Positions 21,925 to 34,199 of a DNA stretch of 64,000 bases are shown here, in pieces. The notes under the pieces were generated by a model. The model ran no database searches, had not been told where the DNA came from, and saw nothing but the letters and a program-made list of their open reading frames with translations. Each line of letters begins with the position of its first letter. The stretch's first letter is position 1. Origin of the DNA: Megalonaias nervosa (lineage: Eukaryota; Mollusca; Bivalvia; Unionida; Unionidae); NCBI GenBank assembly GCA_016617855.1, contig JAECUM010001153.1:1-64000 (forward strand). The letters are read 5' to 3'. Position numbers and translations under genes: made by a program.

Positions 21925-22258
21925 TTCTTGTGGCCTAAATGGTTAGAGCATCCACCTCGGATGCAGGAAATCACAGATTTGAACCCCGGCTGAGCCATAC
22001 CAAAGACTTATAAAAATGGCACTAGCAGCTGCCTCGCTTGGCACTCAGCATTAAGAGGTTAGTGTTAGGACTGGCCATCACAGTGTCAGGATAATGTGAC
22101 TGGGTGGGACATGATGCTACATGTCTGTAGTATGATGGCCCAGTGCTAGACATCACTATAAACTGCCACACTACAGACATTATAGCAATATGACTGAAAA
22201 CATGTTAAAGCTATGTTAAAAATCACGGACACATGCACACACACACACACGCACATGC
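21925..22258 (+). mobile_element. tRNA-derived SINE, copy 3
   Basis: The A-box region is TGGCCTAAATGGTTAGAG near 21932 and the B-box gatttgaaccccgg near 21975. The core is ggcactcagcattaagaggt, and the copy ends in a (CA)n tail at 22236-22258. Same family and orientation as 2701 and 3765. It lies about 60 bp beyond the TIR element. Confidence 0.87.
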
Positions 22259-23610
22259 GCACGCATATGCAACATGCACCTGATTTAGTGTAAAGTACAC
22301 TATCTTCAGCAGTTATTAAACTAGGGAAAATGAATTTTGCCAGACTAGACAATACCAGTTTCTGAAAGTGCAATGAATAAATTACAAAATATATTGTTAT
22401 GTATACCTATATTATGTGTATTATCATTCATAATTATAGTTATAAGGGTTATTTAGTTAACAGTATTTTAAGTACTAAATTTCTTATCAAATTTCACACT
22501 GTAAGATGAGTCATGTATCCAGTGTGTTGATTAATTCATAAAGCTCCAATGTTGAGACGTACTATAGTTTAAGTAAACACTGACCTAAGTCAGAAAACTG
22601 ACCTAATTTATGATTTGTCGGTGTTTGAACAGCTGACCTGTTTACTGATAAAGTGATTTCAAAATGCCAAGATGACTCATTCAAAGTCATATTGCATTCT
22701 TGCTATTGTGTGTTAGCATCCTATATAAGAGAATTAATACTTATGATTAAGCATTCTTAGAACTCATTTGCATTATTCAAAACTTTTGGAATTTATAGAA
22801 CAGTTAGGACTTTAGGATTCATTAACCGTACTGTTATTTTTAATTCTTTCACTTTGTATGTTAGGGAAAATTAATTATATTTTTCAATTATACAAAACTT
22901 GTTGGTTTTGCTCTTTCTTGTTACTTATTGTAAGACCATATAGTCAATATAGTCATAACAGTACAAAAAGTAAAAGGTTATGAGCTATTTTGTAAAAAAA
23001 CAACAAACAATTTACCATTTAAATCCATGAAGTGAAAGTGACAAAGATGAGCTAGGTTTTTGATAGGTACACATCTTAAATAAGGGCAATCTGTATACCC
23101 TATAAAAGGCCAGGTTGTATACTCTATAACCCAAAGTACACCCTTCAGTCATACACCAAAATAAAGGGAATTAAAAGTTCTTTTAACAACACATACAATA
23201 TACAAGGTCTTTTTTAAATAACCAGGATAACCAGTGAGGAAAACCTGGAAAATTCTTTAAAAATGCCGAGTAATAATTTCAAGGAAAAGCATAGTTCATG
23301 ATCTGCTGGTGCATTATATGTCAGGGAAGTTTGCAGTTGTTAGCATATTAAATGGGCAAATACATTATTTTGATTGGTGGTGTGAATAATTTTATTGCAT
23401 CTTTTCCTCACTGAGTTGTGTTTTTGAGTCAGTATGATAAACCAAAAAATAGGAAACCAGTATGTGCATATTTCCATTTTAAGGTAGGTGGGTTGCATTC
23501 ATGAGTTTAGGTTTCTAAACTTATTTCAGAAACTCATTAAATGTTGATCTTCAGGCCATCAGTTGCGCCAGATATTTAAGATGTATTAAAATTTGGTGGT
23601 ATTATGAGAA
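22259..23610. other. Unique AT-rich spacer
   Basis: No gene, RNA or array recognised in about 1.35 kb. Confidence 0.5.
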
Positions 23611-23612
23611 GT

Positions 23613-23613
<1 letters not shown>

Positions 23614-23650
<37 letters not shown>
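23614..23650. repeat. (TG)n microsatellite
   Basis: About 18 uninterrupted TG dinucleotides. Confidence 0.95.
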
Positions 23651-23653
<3 letters not shown>

Positions 23654-23699
23654 CAACATATTCAAGGTTATATTGTGCAGAGGCAATTGAAGTAAAATG

Positions 23700-24035
23700 C
23701 CTTAGCCTGGGATACACTACTGTCACTAGCCTGGCCTGTTTGGGCTGGAATTTACCTTGCATCCTTTCGGCTGGATTTTACCCTGCACCCTTCTGTTGCA
23801 AGTCTGGCATGCTAACAGCCAAATCACCACTAGGCGCACAGGATAAAGAGGTTTGTGTTAGGACCGGTTGACCTGGTGTCAGGATAATGTGACTGGGTGG
23901 GACATTGTGCTATATGTCTGTGGCATGATGCCCCAGTGCTGGACACCACTATAAACTGCCCCACTGCAGAGATCATAGCGATATGACTGAAAAATTGTTA
24001 AAGCTCCGTTAAAAATCCAAATCACACAACACACA
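23700..24035 (+). mobile_element. tRNA-derived SINE, copy 4, head degraded
   Basis: The core starts clearly near 23826 (aggcgcacaggataaagagg), continues through cctggtgtcaggataatgtg, and ends in a CA-rich tail. The tRNA-like head is disrupted and replaced by a short internal repeat (gcctggcctgtttgggctgg). Confidence 0.75.
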
Positions 24036-24079
24036 CATTAGTTTGTCCATATACGTTGACTGACACAACAAATTTAATG

Positions 24080-25060
24080 ATGAGATGTGGCCAGACACAT
24101 GAGATGTGGCCAGGCACATGAGATGGCCAGACACATGAGATGTGGCCAGACACATGAAATGTGGCCAGACACATGAGACGGCCAGACACATGAGATGTGG
24201 CCAGACACATGAGATGGCCAGACACATGAGATGGCCAGACACATGAGATGTGGCCAGACACATGAGATGGCCAGACACATGAGATGGCCAGACACATGAG
24301 ATGTGGCCAGACACATGAGATTGTGGCCAGACACATGAGATGTGGCCAGACACATGAGATTGTGGCCAGACACATGAGATGTGGCCAGACACATGAGATT
24401 GTGGCCAGACACATGAGATGTGGCCAGACACATGAGATGGCCAGACACATGAGATTGTGGCCAGACACATGAGATGGCCAGACACATGAGATGGCCAGAC
24501 ACATGAGATGTGGCCAGACACATGAGATGGCCAGACACATGAGATGTGGCCAGACACAAGATGGCCAGACACATGAGATGTGGCCAGACACATGAGATGG
24601 CCAGACACATGAGATGTGGCCAGACACATGAGATGTGGCCAGACACATGAGATTGTGGCCAGACACATGAGATGTGGCCAGACACATGAGATGGCCAGAC
24701 ACATGAGATGTGGCCAGACACATGAGATGTGGCCATACACATGAGATGTGGCCAGGCACATGAGATGGCCAGACACATGAGATGTGGCCAGACACATGAA
24801 ATGTGGCCAGACACATGAGACGGCCAGACACATGAGATGTGGCCAGACACATGAGATGGCCAGACACATGAGATGGCCAGACACATGAGATGTGGCCAGA
24901 CACATGAGATGGCCAGACACATGAGATGGCCAGACACATGAGATGTGGCCAGACACATGAGATTGTGGCCAGACACATGAGATGTGGCCAGACACATGAG
25001 ATTGTGGCCAGACACATGAGATGTGGCCAGATACATGAGATGTGGCCAGACACATTCAGA
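24080..25060. repeat. 17/19/20-bp satellite with 642-bp higher-order duplication
   Basis: Unit of the form gatgtggccagacacatga (19 bp), with 17-bp (gatggcc) and 20-bp (gattgtggcc) variants, about 52 units. Rare variants occur twice, 642 bp apart: caggcacatg at 24111 and 24753, and acatgagacg at 24171 and 24813. Three minus-strand frames of 333-348 codons run through it and are by-products. Confidence 0.96.
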
Positions 25061-25640
25061 ATCTACAACTAACAACTCACATTATTGTTCAGGAGCTGCC
25101 TAGGCAACAGGAGATGACTCTAGATTGGGACTACGTATTTTGAGCAAAATAAAAAGCATTTCTTTATCTGGAATTTCTGATGATAAAAATGGTTTACAAT
25201 AAATCAGCATGTATATGTTTTAATGACCTTGGTTCAGCTAAATTTTAGATATGAAATCATTTCAACATCAACTACACCCCAAGCAAATAGGTTTTGTTAA
25301 CAACCAGACACCCTGTTCTATTGAACTCGTATGATTCTTTGATACTCGAGATATTTACCAGTATTTAGCGTAGGTGCTTGAAATAGCAGAAAAAAATGTG
25401 ATAATTTCGGTCAATATAGTTGCGCTTCATAACTACATTTAGCTTTTAATATTGCTGTAAATTGATAACTGACTTGAAGTGACATTGAATTTTAAAGTAA
25501 ACAAGTTTGTACTGATGTAAGGGAAATAACTCATCAAAACTTAATCACTTCAGACTATTTATTCCACTCTTACATACGTCATAAATAACACGATCAATTA
25601 GGAAACTTGTCAAATCTGAGCGAGGAGACGACCTTATATT
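25061..25640. other. Unique spacer
   Basis: No recognisable feature. Confidence 0.5.
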
Positions 25641-25644
25641 ACAA

Positions 25645-25885
25645 ATATCCTCATGCTCGAGGGAATAATATCCAGAATTACTGCCAGACTACCGTATAGT
25701 GCAACTCTCCTAATGCCAGAAGGAGTGAAATCGGTAATTATTGACAGGCCTAGGAGACTACCGTATATTACAAATATCATGCCAGAGGAAGTGATGTCGA
25801 GAATTACTGCCAGTCTATCAAATAGTAGAAATATCCGCATGCCAGAGGAAGGAAATGCCAGAAGGGACAATATCGAGAATTACTA
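25645..25885. repeat. Degenerate repeat, about 60 bp, about 4 copies
   Basis: Blocks such as 'atgccagaggaagtgatgtc' + 'gagaattactgccag' + 'actaccgtatattacaaatat' recur in varying order. A 113-codon frame across it is not considered coding. Confidence 0.65.
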
Positions 25886-26193
25886 TAGCCACATTGATAT
25901 ATTTGCTCTACTACTGTCAGACTTTCCGATCGTTTCAAAAAAGTCTGAATCAATTGGGATTTTTAAAGAAAATAGCTTACTTTTCAATCTTTAATTAAAA
26001 CCATGAGAATTTATTATTTACATATAATTGTTGCGTATTTAAAGTCTGTAAGTACATTTTGATACAAAGAAACACAAACACAACGTGAACCTATTGAAAA
26101 GCTTCTTTACCTGTTCAGAAGCAAATCTAAAAAAATTTATGTATGTTTAATTCCTACATTTTAAACTGCGGTTCGGCGCTATGTATTTTAAGT

Positions 26194-26352
26194 AGGGGGT
26201 CTCAAACATGCGGCCCGCCAAGCCATATACTGTGGCCCGCAAAATGATTGGCATCAAAAGGTGTTATGAGAGATAACAAAGGTGGTGTGGCCCTTGGGCC
26301 ATCGAAAATGCCCTTATGCGGCCCTCAGGGTGGTTTGAGTTTGAGACCCCTG
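26194..26352. mobile_element. 159-bp hAT-type MITE
   Basis: Ends AGGGGGTCTCAAAC and, inverted, CAGGGGTCTCAAACTC, the typical 'CAGGGGTCTCAAAC' hAT terminus. It is flanked by TTTTAAGT (26186-26193) and ATTTAAGT (26353-26360), an 8-bp duplication with one mismatch. The interior is GC-rich with repeated 'gcggccc' motifs and no coding potential. Confidence 0.85.
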
Positions 26353-26374
26353 ATTTAAGTATTTCGAGGATATA

Positions 26375-27025
26375 TACTTATTATGAACGAACTAGTACAC
26401 AGCTCTTAATAGCATTTATACTTATTATGAACAAACTAGTATACAGCTCTTAATAGCATTTATACTTATTATGAACAAACTAGTACACAGCTCTTAATAG
26501 CATTTATACGTATTATGAACAAACTAGTACACAGCTCTTAATAGCATTTATACTTATTATGAACAAACTAGTACACAGCTCTTAATAGCATTTATACTTA
26601 TTATGAACAAACTAGTACACAGCTCTTAATAGCATTTATACTTATTATGAACGAACTAGTACACAGCTCTTAATAGCATTTATACTTATTATGAACAAAC
26701 TAGTACACAGCTCTTAATAGCATTTATACTTATTATGAACAAACTAGTACACAGCTCTTAATAGCATTTATACTTATTATGAACAAACTAGTACACAGCT
26801 CTTAATAGCATTTATACGTATTATGAACAAACTAGTACATAGTACACAGCTCTTTACAGCATTTATACGTATTATCAACGATGTAGTACACAGCTCTTTA
26901 CAACATTTATACGTATTATCAACGATGTAGTACACAGCTCTTTACAACATTTATACGTATTATAAACGAACTAGTACACAGAACTTTGTAGCATATATAC
27001 TTATTATAAACGATCTAGCGCACAG
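26375..27025. repeat. 44-bp satellite array, about 15 copies
   Basis: Unit of the form aacaaactagtacacagctc + ttaatagcatttatacttat + tatg (44 bp). The first dozen units are nearly identical. The last three or four (from about 26830) diverge to 'tttacaacatttatacgtattatcaacgatg'. The array begins 20-odd bases after the MITE. Confidence 0.95.
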
Positions 27026-27037
27026 CTCGTTATAGCT

Positions 27038-27240
27038 GAAATTTGTTTTTTGAGACATTAGGATTGTTTTTGGATTGAGACATTAGGATTGTTTTTGGTG
27101 AGTAGAACCTGCATCTGTTTTGATTGTTCAATATGAAAATTGTGGTCAACCTAATGAATGTTACTTCCAAACCGTGGTCAACCTCATGAATGTTACTTCC
27201 AAACCATGGTCAACCTCATGAATGTTACTTCCAAACTATT
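27038..27240. repeat. Two short direct repeats
   Basis: 'gagacattaggattgttttt' occurs twice at 27052-27098, and a 33-bp unit 'gtggtcaacctcatgaatgt' + 'tacttccaaacc' occurs three times at 27142-27240. Confidence 0.8.
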
Positions 27241-27379
27241 TACACAGTTTCTTGAAGGTTTTGTCATTATATGTATCCAAAGCGAGTTTTTCACTCTGGG
27301 ACCAGTAGCTGGGGCACCGTGTTTACGTTGTTCATCGCTTTAAGATAAATTTTCAACTGAATGTTTATTTCAGGTCTAG

Positions 27380-27413
<34 letters not shown>

Positions 27414-28765
27414 TAACAATATCTGATAAAGTAATTATTTCTCCTGACAATATAGCCACTTTTATTGCTGAGGTGCCGAATAACATTACTTTTTTCATAC
27501 ATTCATTCCCATCCTACATGTCTCGGTGTTTACAGCATGGGACTAGCAGTTAGTGGGTTGTGAATAAGAATCCTACCCAGACCAATCTGTGTGTGTGTGT
27601 GTGTGTGTGTGGACACCTTACTCATATGGCTTCATTATGAAGTAGTCAGTAAGCTGCTGATGTGCCCTTTACCACTAATCAGCAACAACCCTTGTTTAGG
27701 TGTCATTAAGATAATAAATCCTCTTGGATCGAGCAAAGATTGTTTTACCCTGTTCAATTAAAGTTGCGACGTGATCAATCTTATGTAACTACATTTAAAG
27801 TGTACGAGCCACATTGGTCTTCGATCATTGCAGTATCTGTCAAATAGCGGTAATAAAATATTTACAATTTCTTTAAATACACGAAGATCCATCTTGGTCA
27901 GCATGGATATAAATTTAAATGTCATACCGCTTACATCGAAAGGTACAGTTAAGAAATCGATATTAAATCTGTTTCTTGGAGATTTTGTTTTAGTCCTAAT
28001 TGACATAAATTTATCTTGAATTCAACTTTTATATTAAAACAAGAAACTCCAAGGTACGAAAAAATAACTTTGGATCATTATCAAAGGAATGTGAAACTTG
28101 GAGTAAGTATGGGTTTTAAAAAAATCAGAAATCCACGAGCAAATCCGTATAACGGGCCAAATTTGGCATGTACATGGAAAAATGACACAGTCTTAAAATT
28201 TCATACGTTTTGCTTTAGTCAGGGTTGAATAATTAAACAATCATAATATTTGAACTGGAGTCTGAATTTACATTCCGGCACTCGAGTGCGTTTCGTGACC
28301 GTAGAGGCAAGAGGTCGCGTGCGGGAACATCATTAGCCCTAAAAATCGATTACCCGAGTCAACACAGTTCACTACAAGTGCTTGTGACAATACTTAATTG
28401 ATTGTCGATTTAGCTTCCATCAACGTGTCAAAATTACTCAGGGTCAACAAATACAATTACTACCATTGTTCTAATGAAGTGTGTGATGAAATTAATTTTC
28501 TTTTGATATGACGATCATCATCAGATTAGGAATATGCACATACCTCTTCAGAAAAAAAGCTGTAATCTTTACTTTACTTATCTTAGGACGTTGGTGACCA
28601 CTTTCTAGTATATATAAGAAGCGATATACCCAAAAACCAGCGGCTCGTGCCTAGATGGAAATTGAACAAGGCAGAGTGAGAAACGTTTCCGTTCATCTGC
28701 AGGTCAAATCTGACCTCTGGTCGTTTTGACAACGTAGCGGATCCGATCCTCCTATTTAGAGGTTA
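27241..28765. other. Spacer with (AAT)n and (TG)n tracts
   Basis: (AAT)n at about 27381-27411 and (TG)n at about 27589-27611. Open frames of 60-80 codons near 27758-28228 on both strands have no recognised domain. Confidence 0.55.
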
Positions 28766-28769
28766 CTTC

Positions 28770-29580
28770 AGTTGGAGATACCATGCCAAAAACTTTGGCC
28801 GTTCCTAAAAGCGTTAGCATGCCATGGTTTGATGATGCATGCGGTGATGCCATTAGCATGCCATGGTTTGATGATGCATGCGGTGATGCCATTAGAGAAC
28901 GGATACAGAGCCTTTAACATTTCATGCCAATCTGAAGACTGAAAACCTGATTAAATTTCGGATACATAGAGCTAAAGCTTGTAACAGCATTAGAGAGAAT
29001 AAGAAGAAAAAGTGGAGCTCGTATGTAAATAGGTGGAACAGTCTCTCTCCTCTGTTAAGATGCTCTGGAATATGGTACGAACAATTAAAATAAAAATAAA
29101 AAGCAGCTGCGGGGAAATCTGAAGAAATGGTCAAAACCTGATTAGAAATCTCAAATACATAGGCCAAAACGTTATCGGAGAACTCCTCAAAAGAAAACTA
29201 ACGCCTTGTTAAAAACTTGAGTAAAGGTTCCTTTACATTTCAAATCTGCTAGTGCTGGAAATTATAATAAAACTTTGGTTCTCAGAGAGCTACAACACTC
29301 GATCGAGTCATTGACACTTCAGCAGAACCAGATGATATCCAATGTCAAGTTTTGAAAAAATTAACGGACACAGCTCTAATTAAACTGATAAACATTTACG
29401 GTTAAATTGGGAAACTGGCGACTTTACGCAGTTTTGGCGAAAACCAACGGTGGTCCTGTACACAAATCGCCCCGTACAGCTATCGCCCCAAAGCACGAAC
29501 AAGCCATATGTGCAAAACCATATAAAGGAAGATAAATGATAAACTTCTCTCGTATCTCTACGTTGTAAAAGAATGCGGTT
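28770..29580 (+). pseudogene. Decayed non-LTR retrotransposon (LINE), endonuclease-RT linker to early RT
   Basis: Reading across frames gives the usual order of a Jockey/CR1-like ORF2. First comes VPWFDDAC-like text near 28830, then ENLIKFRIHRAKACNSIREN followed by KKKKWSSYVNR (about 28940-29035), then a shifted KMLWNMVRTI. Next is a SAEPDDIQCQVLKKL block near 29320-29360 (the 'GPDGI-N-MLK' RT motif region). Last are RP-like text at the 'SYRPI-L' motif and KINDKLLSYL near 29530-29565. Stops and frameshifts are frequent, and the catalytic YADD region is not found. There is also a local 40-bp direct duplication (gccatggtttgatgatgcat) at 28820-28890. Confidence 0.75.
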
Positions 29581-29644
29581 TACAAATTTTCTATTACATT
29601 TATATGCAATTTCATATACATTTATATAATTTTAACATCGCCAG

Positions 29645-29885
29645 GGGCCCAGAGTGGCAGAGCGGTCTTAAGCGCTTGTTTTACCGATCACTGCCATAAA
29701 ACCTCTGTCAGCGTGGGTTCAAGTCTTGGTCTCGGCCAATGTGGGCATTTGAGAAAGCTTGCCAGTAGCTTCCCGTGGGTCGATGGTTCTTACGGGGTTT
29801 CTCCGATTCTTCCTTCATCAGTTATACTGGCCACCATGTACAGCCTATAATTTGCTGAAAAATGGCGTCAAACTCATAACATCTT
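29645..29885 (+). mobile_element. tRNA-derived SINE of a second family (Leu/Ser-like head)
   Basis: The head has AGTGGCAGAGCGGTCTTAAG (A-box TGGCAGAGCGG) and GTGGGTTCAAGTC (B-box), spaced with a long variable arm as in class II tRNAs. It then continues into a body (agtagcttcccgtgggtcga ... ctgaaaaatggcgtcaaact) with no 3' acceptor stem. It lies immediately after the LINE relic. Confidence 0.75.
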
Positions 29886-31345
29886 CACATTTTATATTTT
29901 ATCCTGTTTTTCTTCGTTTTACATTTATTTGGAAGGTCTACATTTTTGTAGAATTAATTTTTTACATTGTTATCACAAAATAGCGACGTTTGCGCCGCAA
30001 TGTCGTAAAACACGACATAAATCGTTCTTCTTGGCCATCCAGAGGAATATAAACGTATAAGTATGCTAAGTACAAATATAAATTATTTTGGTTGAATATT
30101 TGTAAGTTTGTGGTCAAAAGTGAAAACTTCATCCGTGTTATTAATATTCCTGTTTTCCAAATAATCTGATTTGCTCACTTTCAAGGAAAATTGTTTTCGT
30201 CCTTTTTCTATTATAATTAAAATAATTATGCTGTGATTGTTGTTCTGTTCCTTGCATTTAGTTTCTGTCTATTATTAAATGTAATTGACAACTCTTTTCT
30301 TTGTTATTTGCTTTTTGTTTCTCCAAATTTGTATGACTTTTCAGTTTGCATACCACTGCTCTTCTTGATGTTCATGCTTTGGTAGTTATCGATGTTGAGA
30401 GGGTGATCGAACACGGTGTTATAGCCCGGACTGAGCGAATATTAAAATGCAATTAATGGATTGATTAAATTTTGATCTGAGCAGAGATATTGAACAGAAC
30501 AACACAAGCCCTGTATATAGAATATAACAATAAATAAATTGGATAAAACAAATTAAAATTCTACAAGTCCAACTGCAGGACGCACCTTTACGAGAAAATA
30601 AAATAAAATGAAATAAAATAAATTCATTAACTCAAAGTTCTTAAATGCACTTAGCGGCTCCGATACAACAAAGTTCATCACGAAATCGAGTGAGTGTTTC
30701 GAACTTTAATTGGCCGGCGTGTATTTCATAACCTGATAAATGTCTGATTTTCACTCTCATGAATCGGCATAGCTTGTCGGTTAGGGTCAATTTGAACTGG
30801 AACACTCGGTTTCTCTTTTGCCTAATTATGCGTCCAACCACAGTAGTACATGCGGATACCTTAGGGACAATGGGGACTAATTATGCGTCCAACCACCCTT
30901 TTAGCGTGTATGATTCTTATGTAATGTAAGACAAATCAATTAAAACCCTTATCTTAAGACTCAAATCAAAGCTCAATTACGTATGAAGTTATGGCACAGT
31001 ACCTGTTAGCTTTGGCGTTCGTTCCTTTTTTTCCGTTGTGCAGAACCGTCTCCTTACACCCCTGGTTACGCGTCTCTCATAAACTCTCATCTACGTGCCC
31101 TTTGGACAACCTTTACGAGGGTCTCATCTCCCCCAGGAGACAAGACCTTTAAGCCTCGCGCGCGCAAAACAATGGACTGTCTGATTCTGCTGTGTAAGTT
31201 ATTTTTAAAACACGAGACTTCGCCTGGGAAAACACACACCAAACCATTAACTGCCCAATCAAATGTAAAGTTTATCGAACCGCCATTATTAACACACGCC
31301 CCTCCAGGGTTTGGAAAATTCTACAGTTCTCTCTTCCCTCCCTCC
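29886..31345. other. Spacer without recognised genes
   Basis: Contains a 20-bp direct repeat, 'ctaattatgcgtccaaccac', at 30823 and 30877, and an A-rich (aaataaaata)n patch near 30595-30625. No domain recognised. Confidence 0.5.
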
Positions 31346-31348
31346 CTC

Positions 31349-31355
31349 CATATAC

Positions 31356-31420
<65 letters not shown>
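31349..31420. repeat. Compound (TA)n(TG)n microsatellite
   Basis: (TA)n at about 31354-31377 runs directly into (TG)n at about 31376-31420. Confidence 0.95.
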
Positions 31421-31424
<4 letters not shown>

Positions 31425-33235
31425 CAAAGTTTCAACTTGTGACAAATATTTCACCAAGTACAAACGCTGCTTCTGCAACATTTCAACCCATGGCCATTTT
31501 GATAAACAAAACCCAATCTTCAACCCCTGTCCGGCTGCGCCATACATAGTTACCAGCGGGACCTCATTATTAATCAATCAAGTCCCAATCAGATGCACTC
31601 AAATTCTAGCGTCCTTGAACATGCCACGGATTCAACCCAGAGGAAAATAGCATGCATCAATTTATAATTGCTATATTTTACAATGATATCTACAAAATTA
31701 ACTCATTTACAACCACTATTGTTTTTGTCTACATCCCATCGTACTATACAAACAGCATGGGAGAATTAACATTTGCACTTTGAAAACTCGGTAGTGTTCA
31801 TACTTTACAAATAGCAGAGTTGACATTTGCACGTTGAAAACTCGGTAGCGTGGCTATAAATACATAAAGTTAGATTGTGCTGCAATAAAGATACATACTG
31901 AATATTTTATTCCATGTAAAATTTACAGTTTACAACAAAAACGTATTTTTTGAGAAACTAAGCTATCTCTTAGATTACTCCACACATGGCTGAACCCATC
32001 CTATACAACTCAGGATTGAACGCAGGACAGCAGAGTTGCCAAGCAAGCGTTTTACCGCCGCGTTAATTTGAATCGTATACATGAAGTCTAAATCTTTACT
32101 TAAAATTCATAGTTTTACACTCAGTTTACGATGCTCCTGCTGTTTTGAAGTCTTGTGCACCATAATTAAAATATGCATATAAAATTTTATTGATAAAACT
32201 GTCCTCTGAACTTTCAATTTGAAATATAATAGCTTGTCCTTGGCTCTGCATCTTATCTTAAATCTATAATCCAGCACGTGCAAGAGAGTGCCATTGTAGC
32301 TAAATCATTCAATGAACAACTAGAAATGTACAAACCTAAACAATTCTAAATTTATACTGTTGATGTAAAATATTATTTCAAATAAAAATACCGTAAAATT
32401 TCATAACAACATTGAATATTAGAAAGTTAAACCAAGGAAATAATGCCCGATGGACAGCATCGTGAACTCGAAATACCAAGATAAAACGTCATAAAAATTC
32501 AGCCGGGAAATACTGATATCATAAAAATAATCCGCTTTAAAACAGTGGCTTCCTCCGACTTTCACATTTTGATTGTAGAAAAAAATAAAGGCTATAGATC
32601 TGGGCTGCCTGATGATAACAAGCATCATCTGCACGTTTCAGTTGGCATAGTCCATTGATGCAACACCATGCTGTGTTCTTATCATGAGCCTTTCACCGGT
32701 TGACAATTAAATACATTCTGAGATAGCTTTGAATGTTGTGATGGATGTTGTTATGGGTGTATTTGAAATGAGTAACCAATAAGGCATTTGTCGAATAATA
32801 ACATATTTTCCAGGCGAGAGTTGTGCCATGAAATGTAAAATTTTTGTTTTATTACAACATTTTGTATGGATTTTTTTTTTAAATGTCTTTAAAAAACACA
32901 TATTTACAGAGATATTACAGATAATTCACTAGCTTATTTATTCATCACCAGAACAAAACTATCGAGTGTCTAATTTATGATAAAATTCGACATAACTGGC
33001 TTATCTATTGGCAAGCCACGCCCATTGCCTCTTTTTTTTCTTTGCTGCGGAAAGATGTACAAGACCGCCCACGCAAAATATTTTGATTCTGGAAATATAA
33101 ATAGCGTGTAGTGGAGAGCAATAGAGTGCAGTTTGATTGGTTACAGTAAATAGGTCGGCATTATCTTCATTTGTGTGTTTGTGTATGTAGCAACAAATGT
33201 ATGTAATTTCGACTCGCACAAAGCATTACATCATT
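31421..33235. other. Spacer upstream of the PDZ-LIM gene
   Basis: A direct repeat of about 55 bp occurs at 31760-31855 (gttgacatttgcacgttgaaaactcggtag type). A weak tRNA-like B-box complement (ggattgaacgc) at 32013-32024 suggests a degraded minus-strand SINE near 31990-32085. Otherwise nothing recognised. Confidence 0.45.
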
Positions 33236-33239
33236 ACGT

Positions 33240-33400
33240 GTAGAGGTTATCTAGTGTCAAGGCGATTGGAGTAACATGTTAAGCCCAAGGACACACACAG
33301 CCCAGTAACCGATACGGGCTGATTCCAATCGTAGGATTCAAACCCACCCCCTTGGTGTCACGAGTCCAGTACACTAATCACATAGCCACAGTAGAACAAC
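33240..33400 (-). mobile_element. tRNA-like SINE fragment, minus strand
   Basis: On the minus strand an A-box-like TGGCTATGTGATTAGTG precedes a B-box GGGTTTGAATCC (complement at 33334-33345). SINE body follows and no tRNA 3' end is present. Confidence 0.65.
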
Positions 33401-34079
33401 AAGTAGATCTCGAGGGGTGGGTGGGTTATTTTTTGGTAATTTTTTGAATTTTTTTAATAAAATATACATTAGTACCAGTAATGTCAGAAAAAAAAAGCCA
33501 CAGCGGCTTCTTCACCTAATTCTACTTTTAGGATACGCTCCTTACGATCTTCTACCTTTAATTTAGAACAACGTGTTGGTCTACCTTTAATTATTATTCA
33601 ATGAGTCAGCTTTGTTGTTTCTCACAGATGAATGATTTAATTGGACTAGCAAGGTTTATATGCGCTTTTTATTATTATTTTTTCTTTCTTCAAACTCTAT
33701 CGATCGGAAATCTCGGCTATAATTTTGTACAAATTTAGGTTTTAATTTTCATTATAATTTCAATCGCACCAAGCGAACTTTACAAAGTTAACACTGTGAA
33801 CAATGACATTCATGGTATCACATAACGAAGTCGAGTCAAATGAATCTATACATTCTTTGTGTAACAATAACCTTCCGACACTTCCTACAGAAATAGTTGT
33901 CTAACATACGTGTGTTAGCTGTCAGCTTTGCGCTCCGCTCGCTACTTTCATCCCATCTAACGTCAGTGTATTGGGATTTAATGGTGAGAGAGCGAAGAAA
34001 CGTGTAGTACCGGTAAACAGCCTGGGAGAAACTAGTATTTGTCGTTCCTCACTTTTTCTTCGCCGTTCTGTGATTCAAC
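33401..34079 (+). promoter_or_regulatory. Candidate promoter/5' UTR region of the PDZ-LIM gene
   Basis: The 180 bp before the ATG are less AT-rich than the flanks and contain no TATA box that I would trust. A TATAAATAG lies farther up, at about 33097-33105. The transcription start is not determinable here and an upstream non-coding exon is possible. The region is labelled by position only. Confidence 0.3.
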
Positions 34080-34199
34080 ATGGAGTATAATCCTGGGGAG
34101 AGGTTACACATTCATTTAGCCAGGCCCGACTCAGGGGTATCTTGGGGATTTCGTCTGCAGGGAGGAGTGGACTTTAGTACCCCCCTGTCTATACAAGTG
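34080..34199 (+). CDS. LDB3: ZASP/LDB3-like PDZ-LIM protein, exon 1 (start, PDZ first half)
   Basis: This exon starts an Enigma/ZASP/ALP family scaffold that anchors actin and alpha-actinin at Z-discs or dense bodies and at adhesion sites. The ATG at 34080 sits in a good initiation context (aacATGG). The 40 residues run MEYNPGERLHIHLARPDSGV, then SWGFRLQGG at residues 21-29 and DFSTPLSIQV. The WGFRLQGG-DF--PL pattern is the carboxylate-binding loop and beta-B strand of this PDZ family, normally located right at the N-terminus as here. The donor is GTG|GTAGGT at 34200, phase 0. Joining to exon 2 gives SIQVVQARSVAD, the expected beta-C continuation. The following intron is 10.6 kb. Confidence 0.93.

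Noticed and set aside
24009..25075. Minus-strand frames of 333-348 codons (HVSGHISCVWP-like)
   Set aside because: The same peptide cycles through all three frames of the 17/19/20-bp satellite. Not coding.
27758..28228. Open frames of 63-82 codons on both strands
   Set aside because: Both strands are open over the same DNA and no motif is recognised. Too short to support.
28250..28400. GC-richer patch suggestive of a promoter or gene start
   Set aside because: No initiator, reading frame or repeat boundary could be tied to it.
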